A stretch of 42,779 nt of DNA. Origin: Arsenophonus melophagi (GTDB lineage Bacteria > Pseudomonadota > Gammaproteobacteria > Enterobacterales > Enterobacteriaceae). Position numbers and translations under genes: made by a program. Position 1 is the first letter of the stretch, and every line of letters starts with the position of its first letter. Below the pieces are notes generated by a model. The model made no database searches, was not told where the DNA came from, and was given only the letters and a program-made list of their open reading frames with translations. Location of the stretch: positions 1 to 42,779 of the forward strand of contig JAVYJS010000010.1 of NCBI GenBank assembly GCA_032378655.1. Direction: 5' to 3'. This document shows, piece by piece, positions 26,303 to 35,780 of this stretch.

Positions 26303-27640
26303 ATGGTCAGTTATCAGGGGAAAAAAATTGTTATAATTGGATTAGGTCAGACAGGTCTATCTTGTATTAATTTTTTTCTATTGCGCCAGGTTGTTCCGCG
26401 TGTGATTGATACTAGAAGAACACCGCCAAATAAAAGTAAATTGTCCACAGAAGTTGAGCATCACTATGGTAGTTGGAATACTGAATGGTTAATGGAAGCT
26501 GATTTAATCGTTGTTAGTCCAGGTGTTTCACTGGATACTAAAGAATTAAAAATAGCAGCAGATAATGGAATTGAAATAATAGGCGATATTGAGCTTTTTT
26601 GTCGTGAGGCGCGCAAACCTATTATTGCTATTACTGGATCTAATGGTAAAAGTACAGTTACAGCATTAGTTGGTGAAATGGCAAAAGCAGCTAATTTAAA
26701 AGTGGCAGTTGGCGGCAATATTGGTACACCTGCACTAACACTATTAGCTAAAAATTATGATCTGTATGTGTTAGAGCTTTCTAGCTTTCAACTAGAAACA
26801 GTATCTAGTTTAAAGGCTGCAGCAGCGGTTATATTAAATGTAACAGAAGATCATATTGATCGATATCCTTTAGGAATAAAACAATATCACGCAGCTAAGT
26901 TACGCATTTTTCATAATGCTACTGTGTGTATTATTAATGAGCAAGATCCAAAAACATGGCCATCACTTAACCGTGATGCTCGGTGTATTAGTTTTGGAAT
27001 TAATGGCGGTGATTATCAATTAAATACCGATCTTCAAGAACAAAAAATAAAAGTGCAGCAAAAACAAAAAATAACAGTACAACCTATTACTATTAGTACT
27101 ACTAAACTACGTTTAGTGGGACAGCATAATTATCTTAATAGCATGGCTGCGCTGGCTTTAGCGGATTCAGTAAACATTCCTCGTCAAGCAAGTTTAAAAG
27201 CATTAATTCAATATTCTGGATTACCTCATCGTTGTCAATTAGTACATCAGCATTTAGGTATTCAATGGATTAATGATTCTAAAGCAACTAATGTTGGCAG
27301 TACTGTAGCTGCTTTAACAGGGTTAAGAGTTACTGGAACTCTTTATTTATTGCTGGGTGGAGATGGGAAATCAGCAAACTTTTCACCATTAAAACCGTAT
27401 GTTTCAAAAAACAATATTAAATTATGCTGCTTTGGCCGTGATGGTTCTCAATTTGCGAAGTTAAAACCACATAGCTTGGTACTTGATACATTGGAACAAT
27501 GCCTGCGTAACATTGTACGTAAATTGAAATCTGGTGATATTGTACTTCTTTCACCTGCCTGTTCCAGTTTCGATCAATTTTATAATTTTGAACAGCGTGG
27601 TGATCAATTTACCAGATTGGCAAAGGAGTTAAGCCAATAA
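26303..27640 (+). CDS. murD: UDP-MurNAc-L-alanine:D-glutamate ligase
   Basis: MurD adds D-glutamate to UDP-MurNAc-L-Ala. The 445 residues compare with 438 in E. coli. The N-terminal Rossmann-like domain has IIGLGQTGLSC, the ATP loop GSNGKST is at 112-118, and the C-terminal domain carries the conserved NDSKATN and LLSPACSSFDQF. The stop TAA shares its last A with the ATG of ftsW. A lysine- and glutamine-rich stretch (DLQEQKIKVQQKQKITVQ) in the middle is longer than in E. coli and explains part of the extra length. Confidence 0.96.
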   Translation: MVSYQGKKIVIIGLGQTGLSCINFFLLRQVVPRVIDTRRTPPNKSKLSTEVEHHYGSWNTEWLMEADLIVVSPGVSLDTKELKIAADNGIEIIGDIELFCREARKPIIAITGSNGKSTVTALVGEMAKAANLKVAVGGNIGTPALTLLAKNYDLYVLELSSFQLETVSSLKAAAAVILNVTEDHIDRYPLGIKQYHAAKLRIFHNATVCIINEQDPKTWPSLNRDARCISFGINGGDYQLNTDLQEQKIKVQQKQKITVQPITISTTKLRLVGQHNYLNSMAALALADSVNIPRQASLKALIQYSGLPHRCQLVHQHLGIQWINDSKATNVGSTVAALTGLRVTGTLYLLLGGDGKSANFSPLKPYVSKNNIKLCCFGRDGSQFAKLKPHSLVLDTLEQCLRNIVRKLKSGDIVLLSPACSSFDQFYNFEQRGDQFTRLAKELSQ

Positions 27641-28830
27641 TGCAATTTTACTTCAAACCTCTTAAACATTGGATTAACATCGAGTCAAATAATGATGTTA
27701 TAAATAACACTTTGTATGACCGTACTTTAGTTTGGTTGACGTTAGGTTTAGCCATAATTGGTTTTATTATGGTTACATCTGCTTCAATGCCCATTGGGCA
27801 GCGTTTAACACAAGACCCATTTTTCTTTGCTAAACGCGATATTCTTTATCTTATTTTATCATTTTTTTTAGCTTTATTAGTCTTAAATATACCAATGGTC
27901 TGGTGGGAAAAATATAACTTTTTATTATTAATCACCTCTTTAATTTTGTTATTATTAGTACTGCTTACTGGCACTGCAGTTAATGGAGCATCTCGATGGA
28001 TTAATACTGGAATTCTCTGTATACAGCCATCTGAGATCACCAAACTATCTCTATTCTGCTATCTATCTAGTTATTTAGTAAGAAAAAGTGATGAAGTACG
28101 AACACGATTTTTAGGCTTTATCAAGCCTATGTGCATTCTAATATTGATGGCTATTTTGTTACTATTACAACCAGATTTAGGAACACTAATTGTATTAGTT
28201 GTGACGACTTTAGCGCTGTTATTTCTTGCTGGAGCGAGATTGATGTCTTTTATTATAGGTATTATTATTTTTGCAATAGGTATTATTGGATTAATTTATT
28301 TTGAACCTTATCGATTACATCGCATAACTTCTTTTCTTAATCCATGGGCGGATCCTTTTGGAACTGGCTATCAACTAACACAATCTTTAATGGCGTTTGG
28401 GCGTGGTAAATTATGTGGACAAGGCTTAGGTAATTCTATTCAAAAATTAGAATATTTACCTGAAGCACATACTGATTTTATTTTATCAGTCTTAGCAGAA
28501 GAACTTGGTTATATTGGTGTTGTGTTAGTACTATCCATGTTATTTTTTATTGCTTTACGCAGTATGCTTATTGGAAAACGAGCATTAGATGCAAAGCAAT
28601 ACTTTTCTGGTTATTTAGCTTGTTCAATTGGAATTTTGGTTACCTTTCAAGTATTAGTTAATGTTGGAGCAGCAACAGGTATGTTGCCAACTAAGGGATT
28701 GACTTTGCCGTTAATTAGTTATGGTGGCTCTAGTCTATTAATTATGTTTATAGCCATGGCTATCTTATTACGTATTGACTTTGAAACGCGCCTTAAAAGA
28801 ACGCAAGCATTTCTAGGAAAAATAAAATGA
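27640..28830 (+). CDS. ftsW: Septal peptidoglycan glycosyltransferase FtsW (SEDS family)
   Basis: FtsW polymerises glycan strands at the septum from lipid II and works with FtsI. The 396 residues (E. coli 414) contain about ten membrane segments. Conserved SEDS features are GASRWINTG, QPSEITKLSLF, LLLQPDLGTLIVL, the periplasmic HTDFILSVLAEELGYIG and LISYGGSS near the end. The N-terminal cytoplasmic tail is shorter than in E. coli. It starts 1 nt inside murD and runs 4 nt into murG. Confidence 0.96.
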   Translation: MQFYFKPLKHWINIESNNDVINNTLYDRTLVWLTLGLAIIGFIMVTSASMPIGQRLTQDPFFFAKRDILYLILSFFLALLVLNIPMVWWEKYNFLLLITSLILLLLVLLTGTAVNGASRWINTGILCIQPSEITKLSLFCYLSSYLVRKSDEVRTRFLGFIKPMCILILMAILLLLQPDLGTLIVLVVTTLALLFLAGARLMSFIIGIIIFAIGIIGLIYFEPYRLHRITSFLNPWADPFGTGYQLTQSLMAFGRGKLCGQGLGNSIQKLEYLPEAHTDFILSVLAEELGYIGVVLVLSMLFFIALRSMLIGKRALDAKQYFSGYLACSIGILVTFQVLVNVGAATGMLPTKGLTLPLISYGGSSLLIMFIAMAILLRIDFETRLKRTQAFLGKIK

Positions 28831-29900
28831 ACCAACAAAAACGCCTTATTATTATGGCAGGAGGTACAGGAGGACATGTTTTTCCTGGGCTTGCCATTGC
28901 TGATTATCTAAAGCAAAAAGACTGGGATGTACGTTGGTTAGGAACTGCTGATAGGATTGAAGCACATTTAGTTCCTCAGAACGGTATTGAAATTGATTTT
29001 ATAAACATTTCACCTTTACGAGGTAAAGGTATTAAGGCATGGGGTCTGACACCATTTAAAATTATTAGAGCAATAAAACAGGCCAGAATAATTATACAGC
29101 GCTATCAACCTGACGTAGTATTAGGGATGGGTGGATATGTTTCTGGACCTGGCGGCATCGCTGCATGGTTATGTAATGTACCAATTGTAGTACATGAACA
29201 AAATGGAGTAGCTGGATTAACTAATCGTTGGTTAGCGAAAATTGCTACGTGTGTTTTGCAGGCATTTCCAAGTGCATTTCCTGATGCTCTAGTAGTGGGA
29301 AATCCAGTTCGTAAAACCGTTTTAGCATTGCTTGAACCCGAAAAACGTTTAATTGATCGTGATGGAACTATTCGAATATTAGTGATCGGTGGCAGTCAAG
29401 GAGCCAGTATTTTAAACCAGACATTACCAGAGGTAGCTGCTCAATTAGATGGAAAAGTAAATATTTTTCATCAAACAGGTAAAGGAGCTCAAAAAATAAC
29501 AGAAATGTTATATAAAACGTTATGTGTTAAATCAGATCATTATAAAGTAACCGAATTCATTAGTGATATGGCTGCAGCTTATGCTTGGGCAGATCTCATC
29601 ATTTGCCGTGCCGGTGCTTTAACGGTTAGTGAAATTGCTGTTGCTGGCCTGCCTGCAATTTTTGTTCCTTTTCGGCATAAGGATCGACAGCAATACTTCA
29701 ATGCATTACCGCTAGAGAAGGCTGGCGCAGCAAAAATTATTGAGCAATCGCAATGTTCAGCAGATGTTTTGGTAACATTATTACGTCAATGGTCGCGTAA
29801 GAAATTATTAGACATGGCCAAAAAAGCTCGCATGATATCAATTACTGATGCCACAAAACGTATAGCATCAACATTAATAGAAGTTGCTAAATGTAATTGA
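28827..29900 (+). CDS. murG: Lipid II synthase (UDP-GlcNAc transferase)
   Basis: MurG adds GlcNAc to lipid I on the cytoplasmic face, giving lipid II for FtsW. The 357 residues match E. coli MurG (355). The glycine-rich loops GGTGGH at 12-17 and GGSQGA at 188-193 are intact, as are the GMGGYVSGPGG block and HEQN at 123-126. The start overlaps the ftsW stop by 4 nt. Downstream, a hairpin occupies most of the 50-nt gap to murC, the widest gap in the murE-murC part of the cluster. Confidence 0.96.
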   Translation: MNQQKRLIIMAGGTGGHVFPGLAIADYLKQKDWDVRWLGTADRIEAHLVPQNGIEIDFINISPLRGKGIKAWGLTPFKIIRAIKQARIIIQRYQPDVVLGMGGYVSGPGGIAAWLCNVPIVVHEQNGVAGLTNRWLAKIATCVLQAFPSAFPDALVVGNPVRKTVLALLEPEKRLIDRDGTIRILVIGGSQGASILNQTLPEVAAQLDGKVNIFHQTGKGAQKITEMLYKTLCVKSDHYKVTEFISDMAAAYAWADLIICRAGALTVSEIAVAGLPAIFVPFRHKDRQQYFNALPLEKAGAAKIIEQSQCSADVLVTLLRQWSRKKLLDMAKKARMISITDATKRIASTLIEVAKCN

Positions 29901-29925
29901 ATTTACATTCACGCATGTAAATTCA
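29898..29925 (+). repeat. Hairpin in the murG-murC gap
   Basis: TGAATTTACAT (29898-29908, starting on the murG stop) pairs perfectly with ATGTAAATTCA (29915-29925) around TCACGC. There is no T-run, so readthrough is likely. It could tune the relative expression of murC, which also has a weak start. Confidence 0.7.
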
Positions 29926-29938
29926 GCAATAAAATAGT

Positions 29939-29944
29939 GAAGAG
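29939..29944 (+). promoter_or_regulatory. Ribosome-binding site for the TTG start of murC
   Basis: GAAGAG lies 6 nt before the TTG at 29951. It supports the non-ATG start, which gives the family N-terminus (NIKQLAKLRAVVPEMRRV). Confidence 0.6.
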
Positions 29945-29950
29945 AATATT

Positions 29951-31405
29951 TTGAATATAAAACAATTAGCTAAATTAAGAGCAGTGGTACCTGAGATGCG
30001 TCGGGTAAAACATATCCATTTTGTTGGCATTGGTGGTTCCGGTATTGGCGGTATTGCTGAAGTATTAGCGAATGAAGGCTATGAAATTAGTGGTTCTGAT
30101 TTATTATCAAATACGGTTACCGAGCAATTAATGAAGCTTGGTGCAAAGATTTATTTTAATCATCGACCAGAAAATATAGAACATGCTTGCGTTGTTGTCG
30201 TCTCTACAGCAATAGCAGCAGATAATTCAGAAATTATTGCAGCTCGGAAAGCACGTATTCCAGTTATTCGTCGTGCAGAAATGTTAGCAGAATTAATGCG
30301 TTTTCGTCATGGAATTGCTATCGCAGGAACGCATGGCAAAACAACTACTACTGCAATGATTGCTAGTATTTATGCTCAAGCAGGGCTAGATCCTACATTT
30401 GTTAATGGTGGACTCCTGAAAGCAACAGGAGTGCATGCGCGGTTAGGTACTAGTCGATATTTGATTGCAGAAGCTGATGAGAGTGATGCTTCTTTTTTAC
30501 ATTTACAACCATTAGTCGCCGTTATAACAAATATTGAAGCAGAGCATATGGAAACTTATGATGGTAATTTTAATAAATTAAAACAAAGTTTCATTAGTTT
30601 CCTGCATAATCTTCCATTTTATGGTCGTGCAATACTCTGTATTGATGATCCTGTTATCCGTTCGCTGATACCAAAAATCGGTCGATATATTACTACTTAT
30701 GGTTTTAGCGATGATGCAGATTTCTGTATTACATCTTACAAGCAACATGGAAATCAAAGTTTCTTTACTGTTGTGCGAAAACACCGAATGCATTTAGCTT
30801 TTATCTTAAACTCTCCAGGACGTCATAACGCATTAAATGCTACTGCAGCTATCGCGGTAGCAAGCGAAGAAGGTATTGATGATCAATCTATTTTAACGGC
30901 ATTAAAAAATTTTCAAGGAACTGGGCGACGGTTTGATTTGTTAGGAAATTTCTCTTTAACTGATATTAATGGAAAACAAGGTAGCGTGATGCTTTTTGAT
31001 GATTATGGCCATCATCCAACAGAAGTACATGCTACTATTAAAGCAGCAAAAGCAGGATGGCCCAGTAAACGTATCGTGATGGTTTTTCAACCACATAGAT
31101 ATACTCGTACGCGTGATTTATATGAAAATTTTGCCAATATTTTAGAACAGGTTGATGTATTGGTAATGTTAGATGTCTATTCAGCAGGAGAACAGCCCAT
31201 TTCTGGTGCAGATAGTCGTTCACTATGTCGAACGATCCGTAATCGAGGAAAATTAGATCCTATTTTTATTGCTAAAAATGAACAAATTAGTGACATACTA
31301 TCTAAAATTTTAGACGATAACGACCTAATACTAATGCAGGGAGCTGGCAATATCGGCAATATAGCACGTCATTTAGCTGATACAAATTTACGGCCTTCAT
31401 GTTAA
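29951..31405 (+). CDS. murC: UDP-MurNAc:L-alanine ligase
   Basis: MurC starts the stem peptide by adding L-alanine to UDP-MurNAc. The 484 residues compare with 491 in E. coli. The N-terminal VGIGGSGIGGIAEVL loop is conserved, as are the ATP loop GTHGKTTTT at 126-134, AEADESDASFLHL, DDYGHHPTEV and the C-terminal LMQGAGNIG. It begins with TTG rather than ATG; no in-frame ATG lies nearby that would keep the conserved N-terminus. ddlB follows after 19 nt. Confidence 0.95.
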   Translation: MNIKQLAKLRAVVPEMRRVKHIHFVGIGGSGIGGIAEVLANEGYEISGSDLLSNTVTEQLMKLGAKIYFNHRPENIEHACVVVVSTAIAADNSEIIAARKARIPVIRRAEMLAELMRFRHGIAIAGTHGKTTTTAMIASIYAQAGLDPTFVNGGLLKATGVHARLGTSRYLIAEADESDASFLHLQPLVAVITNIEAEHMETYDGNFNKLKQSFISFLHNLPFYGRAILCIDDPVIRSLIPKIGRYITTYGFSDDADFCITSYKQHGNQSFFTVVRKHRMHLAFILNSPGRHNALNATAAIAVASEEGIDDQSILTALKNFQGTGRRFDLLGNFSLTDINGKQGSVMLFDDYGHHPTEVHATIKAAKAGWPSKRIVMVFQPHRYTRTRDLYENFANILEQVDVLVMLDVYSAGEQPISGADSRSLCRTIRNRGKLDPIFIAKNEQISDILSKILDDNDLILMQGAGNIGNIARHLADTNLRPSC

Positions 31406-31424
31406 TCAGCAAGGGAAAGGTATC

Positions 31425-32345
31425 ATGTCTGATAAAGTTGCCGTACTTTTAGGCGGAAATTCGGTTGAAAGAGAGGTTTCACTGCAATCTGGTAAGGCGG
31501 TAGTAAATGGTTTGCGTGACGGCGGGATAGATGCATATCCAGTTGATATTAGATACTGTTCTGTTATTGAATTAAAAAAAGCTGGTTATAAAAAAGTTTT
31601 TATTGCCTTACATGGCTGTGGCGGTGAAGATGGATCAGTACAAGGGGCGCTAGAGTTTTTAGACTTACCATATACTGGTAGTGGGGTATTAGCTTCATCA
31701 CTTGCAATGGATAAGTTACGTACTAAGCAGTTATGGGCAGGTATAGGTTTACCAATTGCTCCATATATTGCACTAGAAAAAAAACAGTTACCCTTCATTT
31801 CAAATGAAGGGCTTGTTGAATTAGTTTGTCATTTAGGATTACCGCTTCTTGTAAAACCAAGTCTAGAAGGTTCAAGCATTGGAGTAAGCAAAGTAATCGC
31901 TTTATCTGAATTAAGAATAGCGCTCGATATTGCTTTTCGTTATTCCCAATATGCACTGATTGAAAAATGGTTAAATGGGCCTGAATATACGGTAGCCATT
32001 GTAGGTGAGCAGGTACTGCCATCGATTCGTATTCAGCCAGTAAGTGTTTTTTATGATTATAATTCAAAATATTTCTCTAATGAGACGCAATATTTTTGTC
32101 CTAGCGGACTGCACCATGAAGAAGAAGAACAATTACATGAATTAGCTCTAATGGCTTATAGAGCAATTGGCTGTAGTGGCTGGGGACGTATTGATATCAT
32201 GAGAGATAGTAATGGTATTTTTTATTTATTAGAAATTAATACCTCTCCTGGAATGACCAATAATAGTTTAGTACCTATGGCTGCAAAACAAATAGGGATG
32301 ACTTTTTCACAATTAGTTATAAAGATTTTAGAATTGGCAGACTAA
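31425..32345 (+). CDS. ddlB: D-alanine:D-alanine ligase B
   Basis: Ddl makes D-alanyl-D-alanine for MurF. The 306 residues equal E. coli DdlB. The ATP-grasp features are visible: LLGGNSVEREVSLQSG at the N-terminus, ALHGCGGEDGSVQG, VKPSLEGSSIGVSK, and the metal-binding end LLEINTSPGMTNNSLVP. Most family members read HGRxGED; here the arginine is cysteine (HGCGGED). The ribosome site GGGAAAGG is strong. ftsQ starts 1 nt after the stop. Confidence 0.96.
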   Translation: MSDKVAVLLGGNSVEREVSLQSGKAVVNGLRDGGIDAYPVDIRYCSVIELKKAGYKKVFIALHGCGGEDGSVQGALEFLDLPYTGSGVLASSLAMDKLRTKQLWAGIGLPIAPYIALEKKQLPFISNEGLVELVCHLGLPLLVKPSLEGSSIGVSKVIALSELRIALDIAFRYSQYALIEKWLNGPEYTVAIVGEQVLPSIRIQPVSVFYDYNSKYFSNETQYFCPSGLHHEEEEQLHELALMAYRAIGCSGWGRIDIMRDSNGIFYLLEINTSPGMTNNSLVPMAAKQIGMTFSQLVIKILELAD

Positions 32346-32346
32346 C

Positions 32347-33171
32347 ATGCCACAGATATCACTAAAAGTTCGTAAGGAAAAATTGCGATATAATCGCAGC
32401 AAAAGTAATAGTTCTTATCTTGTAGGCAAGATTTTCTTTTTAATAGTGTTAAATTCCATTATGTTGAGTGGATGGATGCTTTTAAATTGGATTAAAGATG
32501 CCAATAGATTGCCAATTTCTAAACTAGTGATCACTGGCGATCGCCATTACACCCATGATGACAATATCAGAGAAGCAATAATATTGGCACTTGGTATGCC
32601 TAGTACATTTATGGCTATAGATGTAAATGCGATCTATAATCAAATAAAAACATTACCTTGGATCAGGCAAGTTACAGTTCGTAAACAATGGCCTGATAAA
32701 CTAAAAATTCATTTAGTCGAATTTCAGCCTTATGCTAAATGGAATGATACTTTGTTTCTTGATATAGAAGGCTCAGTTTTTAGTTTACCAGAATCATTAA
32801 ATATGCAAAGTAATTTTTTGATGCTATATGGACCAGAAGGTAGCCAACATGAAGTATTGGATATGTATCATGTTATGCAACAGCAACTGACTCCACATAA
32901 TTTTAATTTTAGTATTAAATTAGTATCAATGACAGTAGGCCGAGCATGGCAACTAGTTTTAACCAATGATATTCGCTTGAATATCGGTAAACAAGATATT
33001 CAAGAACGGATAAACCGCTTTATTGCACTTTATCCGTTATTACAGCAAGTAACAGATAAACATATTGAATACATAGACTTGAGATATAGTAGTGCTGCAG
33101 CAGTAGGTTGGTTACCTCATTTATCTGATTTACAAGACACTGAGTTAACAGAGTTTGAGATTGCTGATTGA
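32347..33171 (+). CDS. ftsQ: Cell division protein FtsQ
   Basis: A bitopic membrane protein that links early and late divisome proteins and binds FtsL/FtsB. The 274 residues compare with 276 in E. coli. A basic cytoplasmic tail precedes one membrane segment at about 29-47. A periplasmic POTRA domain follows (KLVITGDRHYTHDDNIREAI), then a beta domain with LPWIRQVTVRKQWPDKLKIH and the C-terminal YIDLRYSSAAAVGWLP. It lies 1 nt after ddlB and 21 nt before ftsA. Confidence 0.95.
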   Translation: MPQISLKVRKEKLRYNRSKSNSSYLVGKIFFLIVLNSIMLSGWMLLNWIKDANRLPISKLVITGDRHYTHDDNIREAIILALGMPSTFMAIDVNAIYNQIKTLPWIRQVTVRKQWPDKLKIHLVEFQPYAKWNDTLFLDIEGSVFSLPESLNMQSNFLMLYGPEGSQHEVLDMYHVMQQQLTPHNFNFSIKLVSMTVGRAWQLVLTNDIRLNIGKQDIQERINRFIALYPLLQQVTDKHIEYIDLRYSSAAAVGWLPHLSDLQDTELTEFEIAD

Positions 33172-33192
33172 TCAGCTACAGGCAAATGAACG

Positions 33193-34449
33193 ATGATTAA
33201 AACGAAAGACAAAAAATTAGTAGTTGGTCTTGAAATTGGTACTTCCAAGATTTCTGCTTTAGTTGGTGAAATTTTACCTGATGGAATGATAAATATTATT
33301 GGTGTTGGCAATTGCCCATCTAGAGGGATGGACAAAGGTGGCGTTAATGACCTGGAATCTGTTGTTAAATCTGTTCAACGAGCTATTGATCAAGCTGAAT
33401 TGATGGCAGATTGCCAAATATCATCGGTTTATCTGGCTATTTCTGGTAAGCATGTCAGTTGCCAGAATGAAATAGGTATGGTGCCTATTTCTGAGGATGA
33501 AGTCACTCAAGATAACGTAGACAGTGTTGTTCACACAGCTCAGTCTGTAAGAATTCGTGATGAACATAGAATTTTACATGTTATTCCGCAAGAATACACC
33601 ATTGATGATCAGTGCGGGATTAAAAATCCACTTGGGCTTTCAGGTGTTCGTATGGAAGCTAAAGTACATCTGATTACTTGCCATAATGATTTGGCTAAAA
33701 ATATTGTTAAAGCAGTTAAGCACTGTGGATTAAAAGTAGATCAATTGATTTTTGCCGGATTAGCATCAAGTTATTCTGTTTTAACGAAAGATGAGCGTGA
33801 ATTAGGAGTATGCGTCATTGATATTGGTGGTGGAAGCATGGATATAGCTGTTTATACTGGCGGAGCACTTCGTCATATAAAAGTTATTCCCTACGCAGGC
33901 AATATTGTGACTAACGATATTGCCTATGCATTTAGTATCCCACACAGTGATGCGGAAATAATCAAAGTTCGTTATGGTTGCGCATTAAGGGCTATTCTTA
34001 GTCAAGATAAAACTGTTGAGGTACCCAGTGTAAGTGGTCAGCCTCCAAGGAGTTTACAACGTCAAAAATTAGTAGAAGTTATTGAGTCGCGTTATACAGA
34101 GTTGCTCAACTTAGCTAATAACGAGATTTTAAAATTACAAGAACAATTACACCAGCAAGGTACTCAATATCATCTGGCAGCAGGTCTGGTCTTAACAGGA
34201 GGAGGAGCTAAAATTGATGGTCTCGTTGAATGTGCTCAAAGAGTCTTTCGTACTCATGTACGTGTCGGTAAGCCATTAAATATAACCGGTTTAACTGATT
34301 ATGTGCAAGAGCCTTATTACTCAACAGCTGTAGGGCTCCTTCATTATGGAAAGCGAACTCATCTTATAAATAAAACCGAAATGGATAAACGTAAATCATT
34401 GAGTATTTGGATTAATAAAATCACGAACTGGCTGAAAAAAGAATTTTAA
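33193..34449 (+). CDS. ftsA: Cell division protein FtsA (Z-ring membrane tether)
   Basis: An actin-like ATPase that anchors FtsZ to the membrane and recruits later divisome proteins. The 418 residues compare with 420 in E. coli. Visible are the N-terminal phosphate loop VVGLEIGTSKISALVG, the second loop CVIDIGGGSMDIAVY, the adenosine motif VLTGGGAKIDGL, and the C-terminal amphipathic membrane-binding helix WINKITNWLKKEF. ftsZ follows after 49 nt containing a small hairpin. Confidence 0.97.
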   Translation: MIKTKDKKLVVGLEIGTSKISALVGEILPDGMINIIGVGNCPSRGMDKGGVNDLESVVKSVQRAIDQAELMADCQISSVYLAISGKHVSCQNEIGMVPISEDEVTQDNVDSVVHTAQSVRIRDEHRILHVIPQEYTIDDQCGIKNPLGLSGVRMEAKVHLITCHNDLAKNIVKAVKHCGLKVDQLIFAGLASSYSVLTKDERELGVCVIDIGGGSMDIAVYTGGALRHIKVIPYAGNIVTNDIAYAFSIPHSDAEIIKVRYGCALRAILSQDKTVEVPSVSGQPPRSLQRQKLVEVIESRYTELLNLANNEILKLQEQLHQQGTQYHLAAGLVLTGGGAKIDGLVECAQRVFRTHVRVGKPLNITGLTDYVQEPYYSTAVGLLHYGKRTHLINKTEMDKRKSLSIWINKITNWLKKEF

Positions 34450-34465
34450 CTCTCTAAGAGAGAGT
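34449..34465 (+). repeat. 7-bp hairpin in the ftsA-ftsZ gap
   Basis: ACTCTCT (34449-34455) pairs with AGAGAGT (34459-34465) around AAG, starting on the last base of the ftsA stop. It could attenuate transcription or shape processing between ftsA and ftsZ, which E. coli expresses at very different levels; this is inference. Confidence 0.55.
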
Positions 34466-34488
34466 ATCTTCTATGTAATGTACAGAAT

Positions 34489-34492
34489 GGAG
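34489..34492 (+). promoter_or_regulatory. Ribosome-binding site that sets the ftsZ start
   Basis: GGAG lies 6 nt before the ATG at 34499. The in-frame ATG codons at 34478 and 34487 would add residues not found in the family, and the second overlaps this site. Confidence 0.75.
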
Positions 34493-34498
34493 AAGATT

Positions 34499-35665
34499 AT
34501 GTCTGAAGAAAGAGAATTTACCAATGACGCAGTGATTAAAGTCATTGGTATTGGTGGTGGTGGCAGTAATGCTGTTGAACATATGGTGCGTGAGCACATC
34601 GACGGTGTTGAATTTATTGCTGTTAATACGGATGCTCAAGCATTACGTAAAACAATGGTAGGGAAAACCATTCAGATCGGCACTAACATTACAAAAGGCT
34701 TAGGAGCAGGAGCAAATCCTGAAATTGGTCGTAATGCCGCTGAAGAAGATCGTGAAGCATTTTGTAATGTGCTTCATGGGGCAGATATGGTTTTTATTGC
34801 TGCCGGCATGGGCGGTGGCACAGGTACTGGTGCAGCCCCTATTGTGGCTGAAGTTGCCAAAGAGCTTAGTATCCTTACGGTAGCAGTTGTTACAAAACCT
34901 TTTAATTTTGAAGGTAAGAAACGTATGGCATGTGCTGAAACAGGTATCTTAGAGTTATCTAAGCATGTTGATTCGCTGATTACCATTCCAAATGATAAGT
35001 TATTAAAAGTTCTAGGGCGTGGCATTTCTTTACTTGATGCATTTAGTGCTGCAAATGATGTGTTAAAAGGTGCAGTTCAAGGTATCGCTGAGCTTATTAC
35101 ACATCCAGGTTTAATGAATGTAGATTTTGCGGATGTCCGTACTGTCATGTCTGAAATGGGTCATGCTATGATGGGATCTGGATTAGCGCATGGCGAAGAT
35201 CGTGCTGAAGGAGCTGCAGAAATGGCAATTTCTAGTCCATTATTAGAAGATATTGATTTATCTGGCGCTCGTGGTGTATTAGTAAATATTACAGCAGGGT
35301 TTGATTTACGACTTGATGAATTTGAAACAGTAGGTAATACCATTCGTGCATTTGCGTCTGATAATGCAACGGTTGTTATTGGTACTTCACTAGATCCTGA
35401 AATGAATGATGAATTACGTGTAACCGTCGTGGCCACAGGAATTGGTATGGATAATCGCCAGGACATTACATTAGTTACTAATAAAGTAACTCAAAAATCA
35501 TCACTAGATCAATGTTATCAACAAATAGAAGGATCAACGCTAGGTATGAGTCGTTTAAAAGAGGAAAAAACTACTAATAAATTGGTTAATAAACAAAATA
35601 TATCATCAAACAAAGAACTAGACTATTTGGATATTCCAGCTTTTTTAAGAAAACAGGCTGATTAG
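34499..35665 (+). CDS. ftsZ: Cell division GTPase FtsZ
   Basis: A tubulin-like GTPase that forms the Z-ring. The 388 residues compare with 383 in E. coli, with near identity in the GTPase core. The tubulin signature GGGTGTG is at 105-111, and the T7 loop region NVDFADVRTVMSEMG is intact. The variable linker is rebuilt with lysine- and asparagine-rich sequence. The C-terminal peptide DYLDIPAFLRKQAD, which binds FtsA and ZipA, is exactly conserved. A tandem duplication at 35648-35695 copies the last codons and stop into the downstream spacer. Confidence 0.98.
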   Translation: MSEEREFTNDAVIKVIGIGGGGSNAVEHMVREHIDGVEFIAVNTDAQALRKTMVGKTIQIGTNITKGLGAGANPEIGRNAAEEDREAFCNVLHGADMVFIAAGMGGGTGTGAAPIVAEVAKELSILTVAVVTKPFNFEGKKRMACAETGILELSKHVDSLITIPNDKLLKVLGRGISLLDAFSAANDVLKGAVQGIAELITHPGLMNVDFADVRTVMSEMGHAMMGSGLAHGEDRAEGAAEMAISSPLLEDIDLSGARGVLVNITAGFDLRLDEFETVGNTIRAFASDNATVVIGTSLDPEMNDELRVTVVATGIGMDNRQDITLVTNKVTQKSSLDQCYQQIEGSTLGMSRLKEEKTTNKLVNKQNISSNKELDYLDIPAFLRKQAD

Positions 35666-35695
35666 TTCAGAAGAAAACAAGTTGATTAATTCAGA
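35648..35695 (+). repeat. 24-bp tandem duplication of the ftsZ 3' end
   Basis: The unit at 35648-35671 covers the last sense codons of ftsZ, its TAG stop and a few bases beyond. The adjacent 35672-35695 is the same sequence with three transitions (21 of 24 identical). The second copy also ends in an in-frame-style stop (GATTAA for GATTAG), so a readthrough product would be only slightly longer. Confidence 0.85.
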
Positions 35696-35780
35696 ACTAA
35701 TTTAGTTTTTGCTTTTTGTGTTAAAATATCTTGCTAGTGCTAAAATGAATCTTAGCAACACTTAACGATATGAGAAAATG

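Noticed and set aside
34478..34498. Upstream extension of ftsZ by seven residues
   Set aside because: It overlaps the ribosome site of the ATG at 34499 and is not found in the family.
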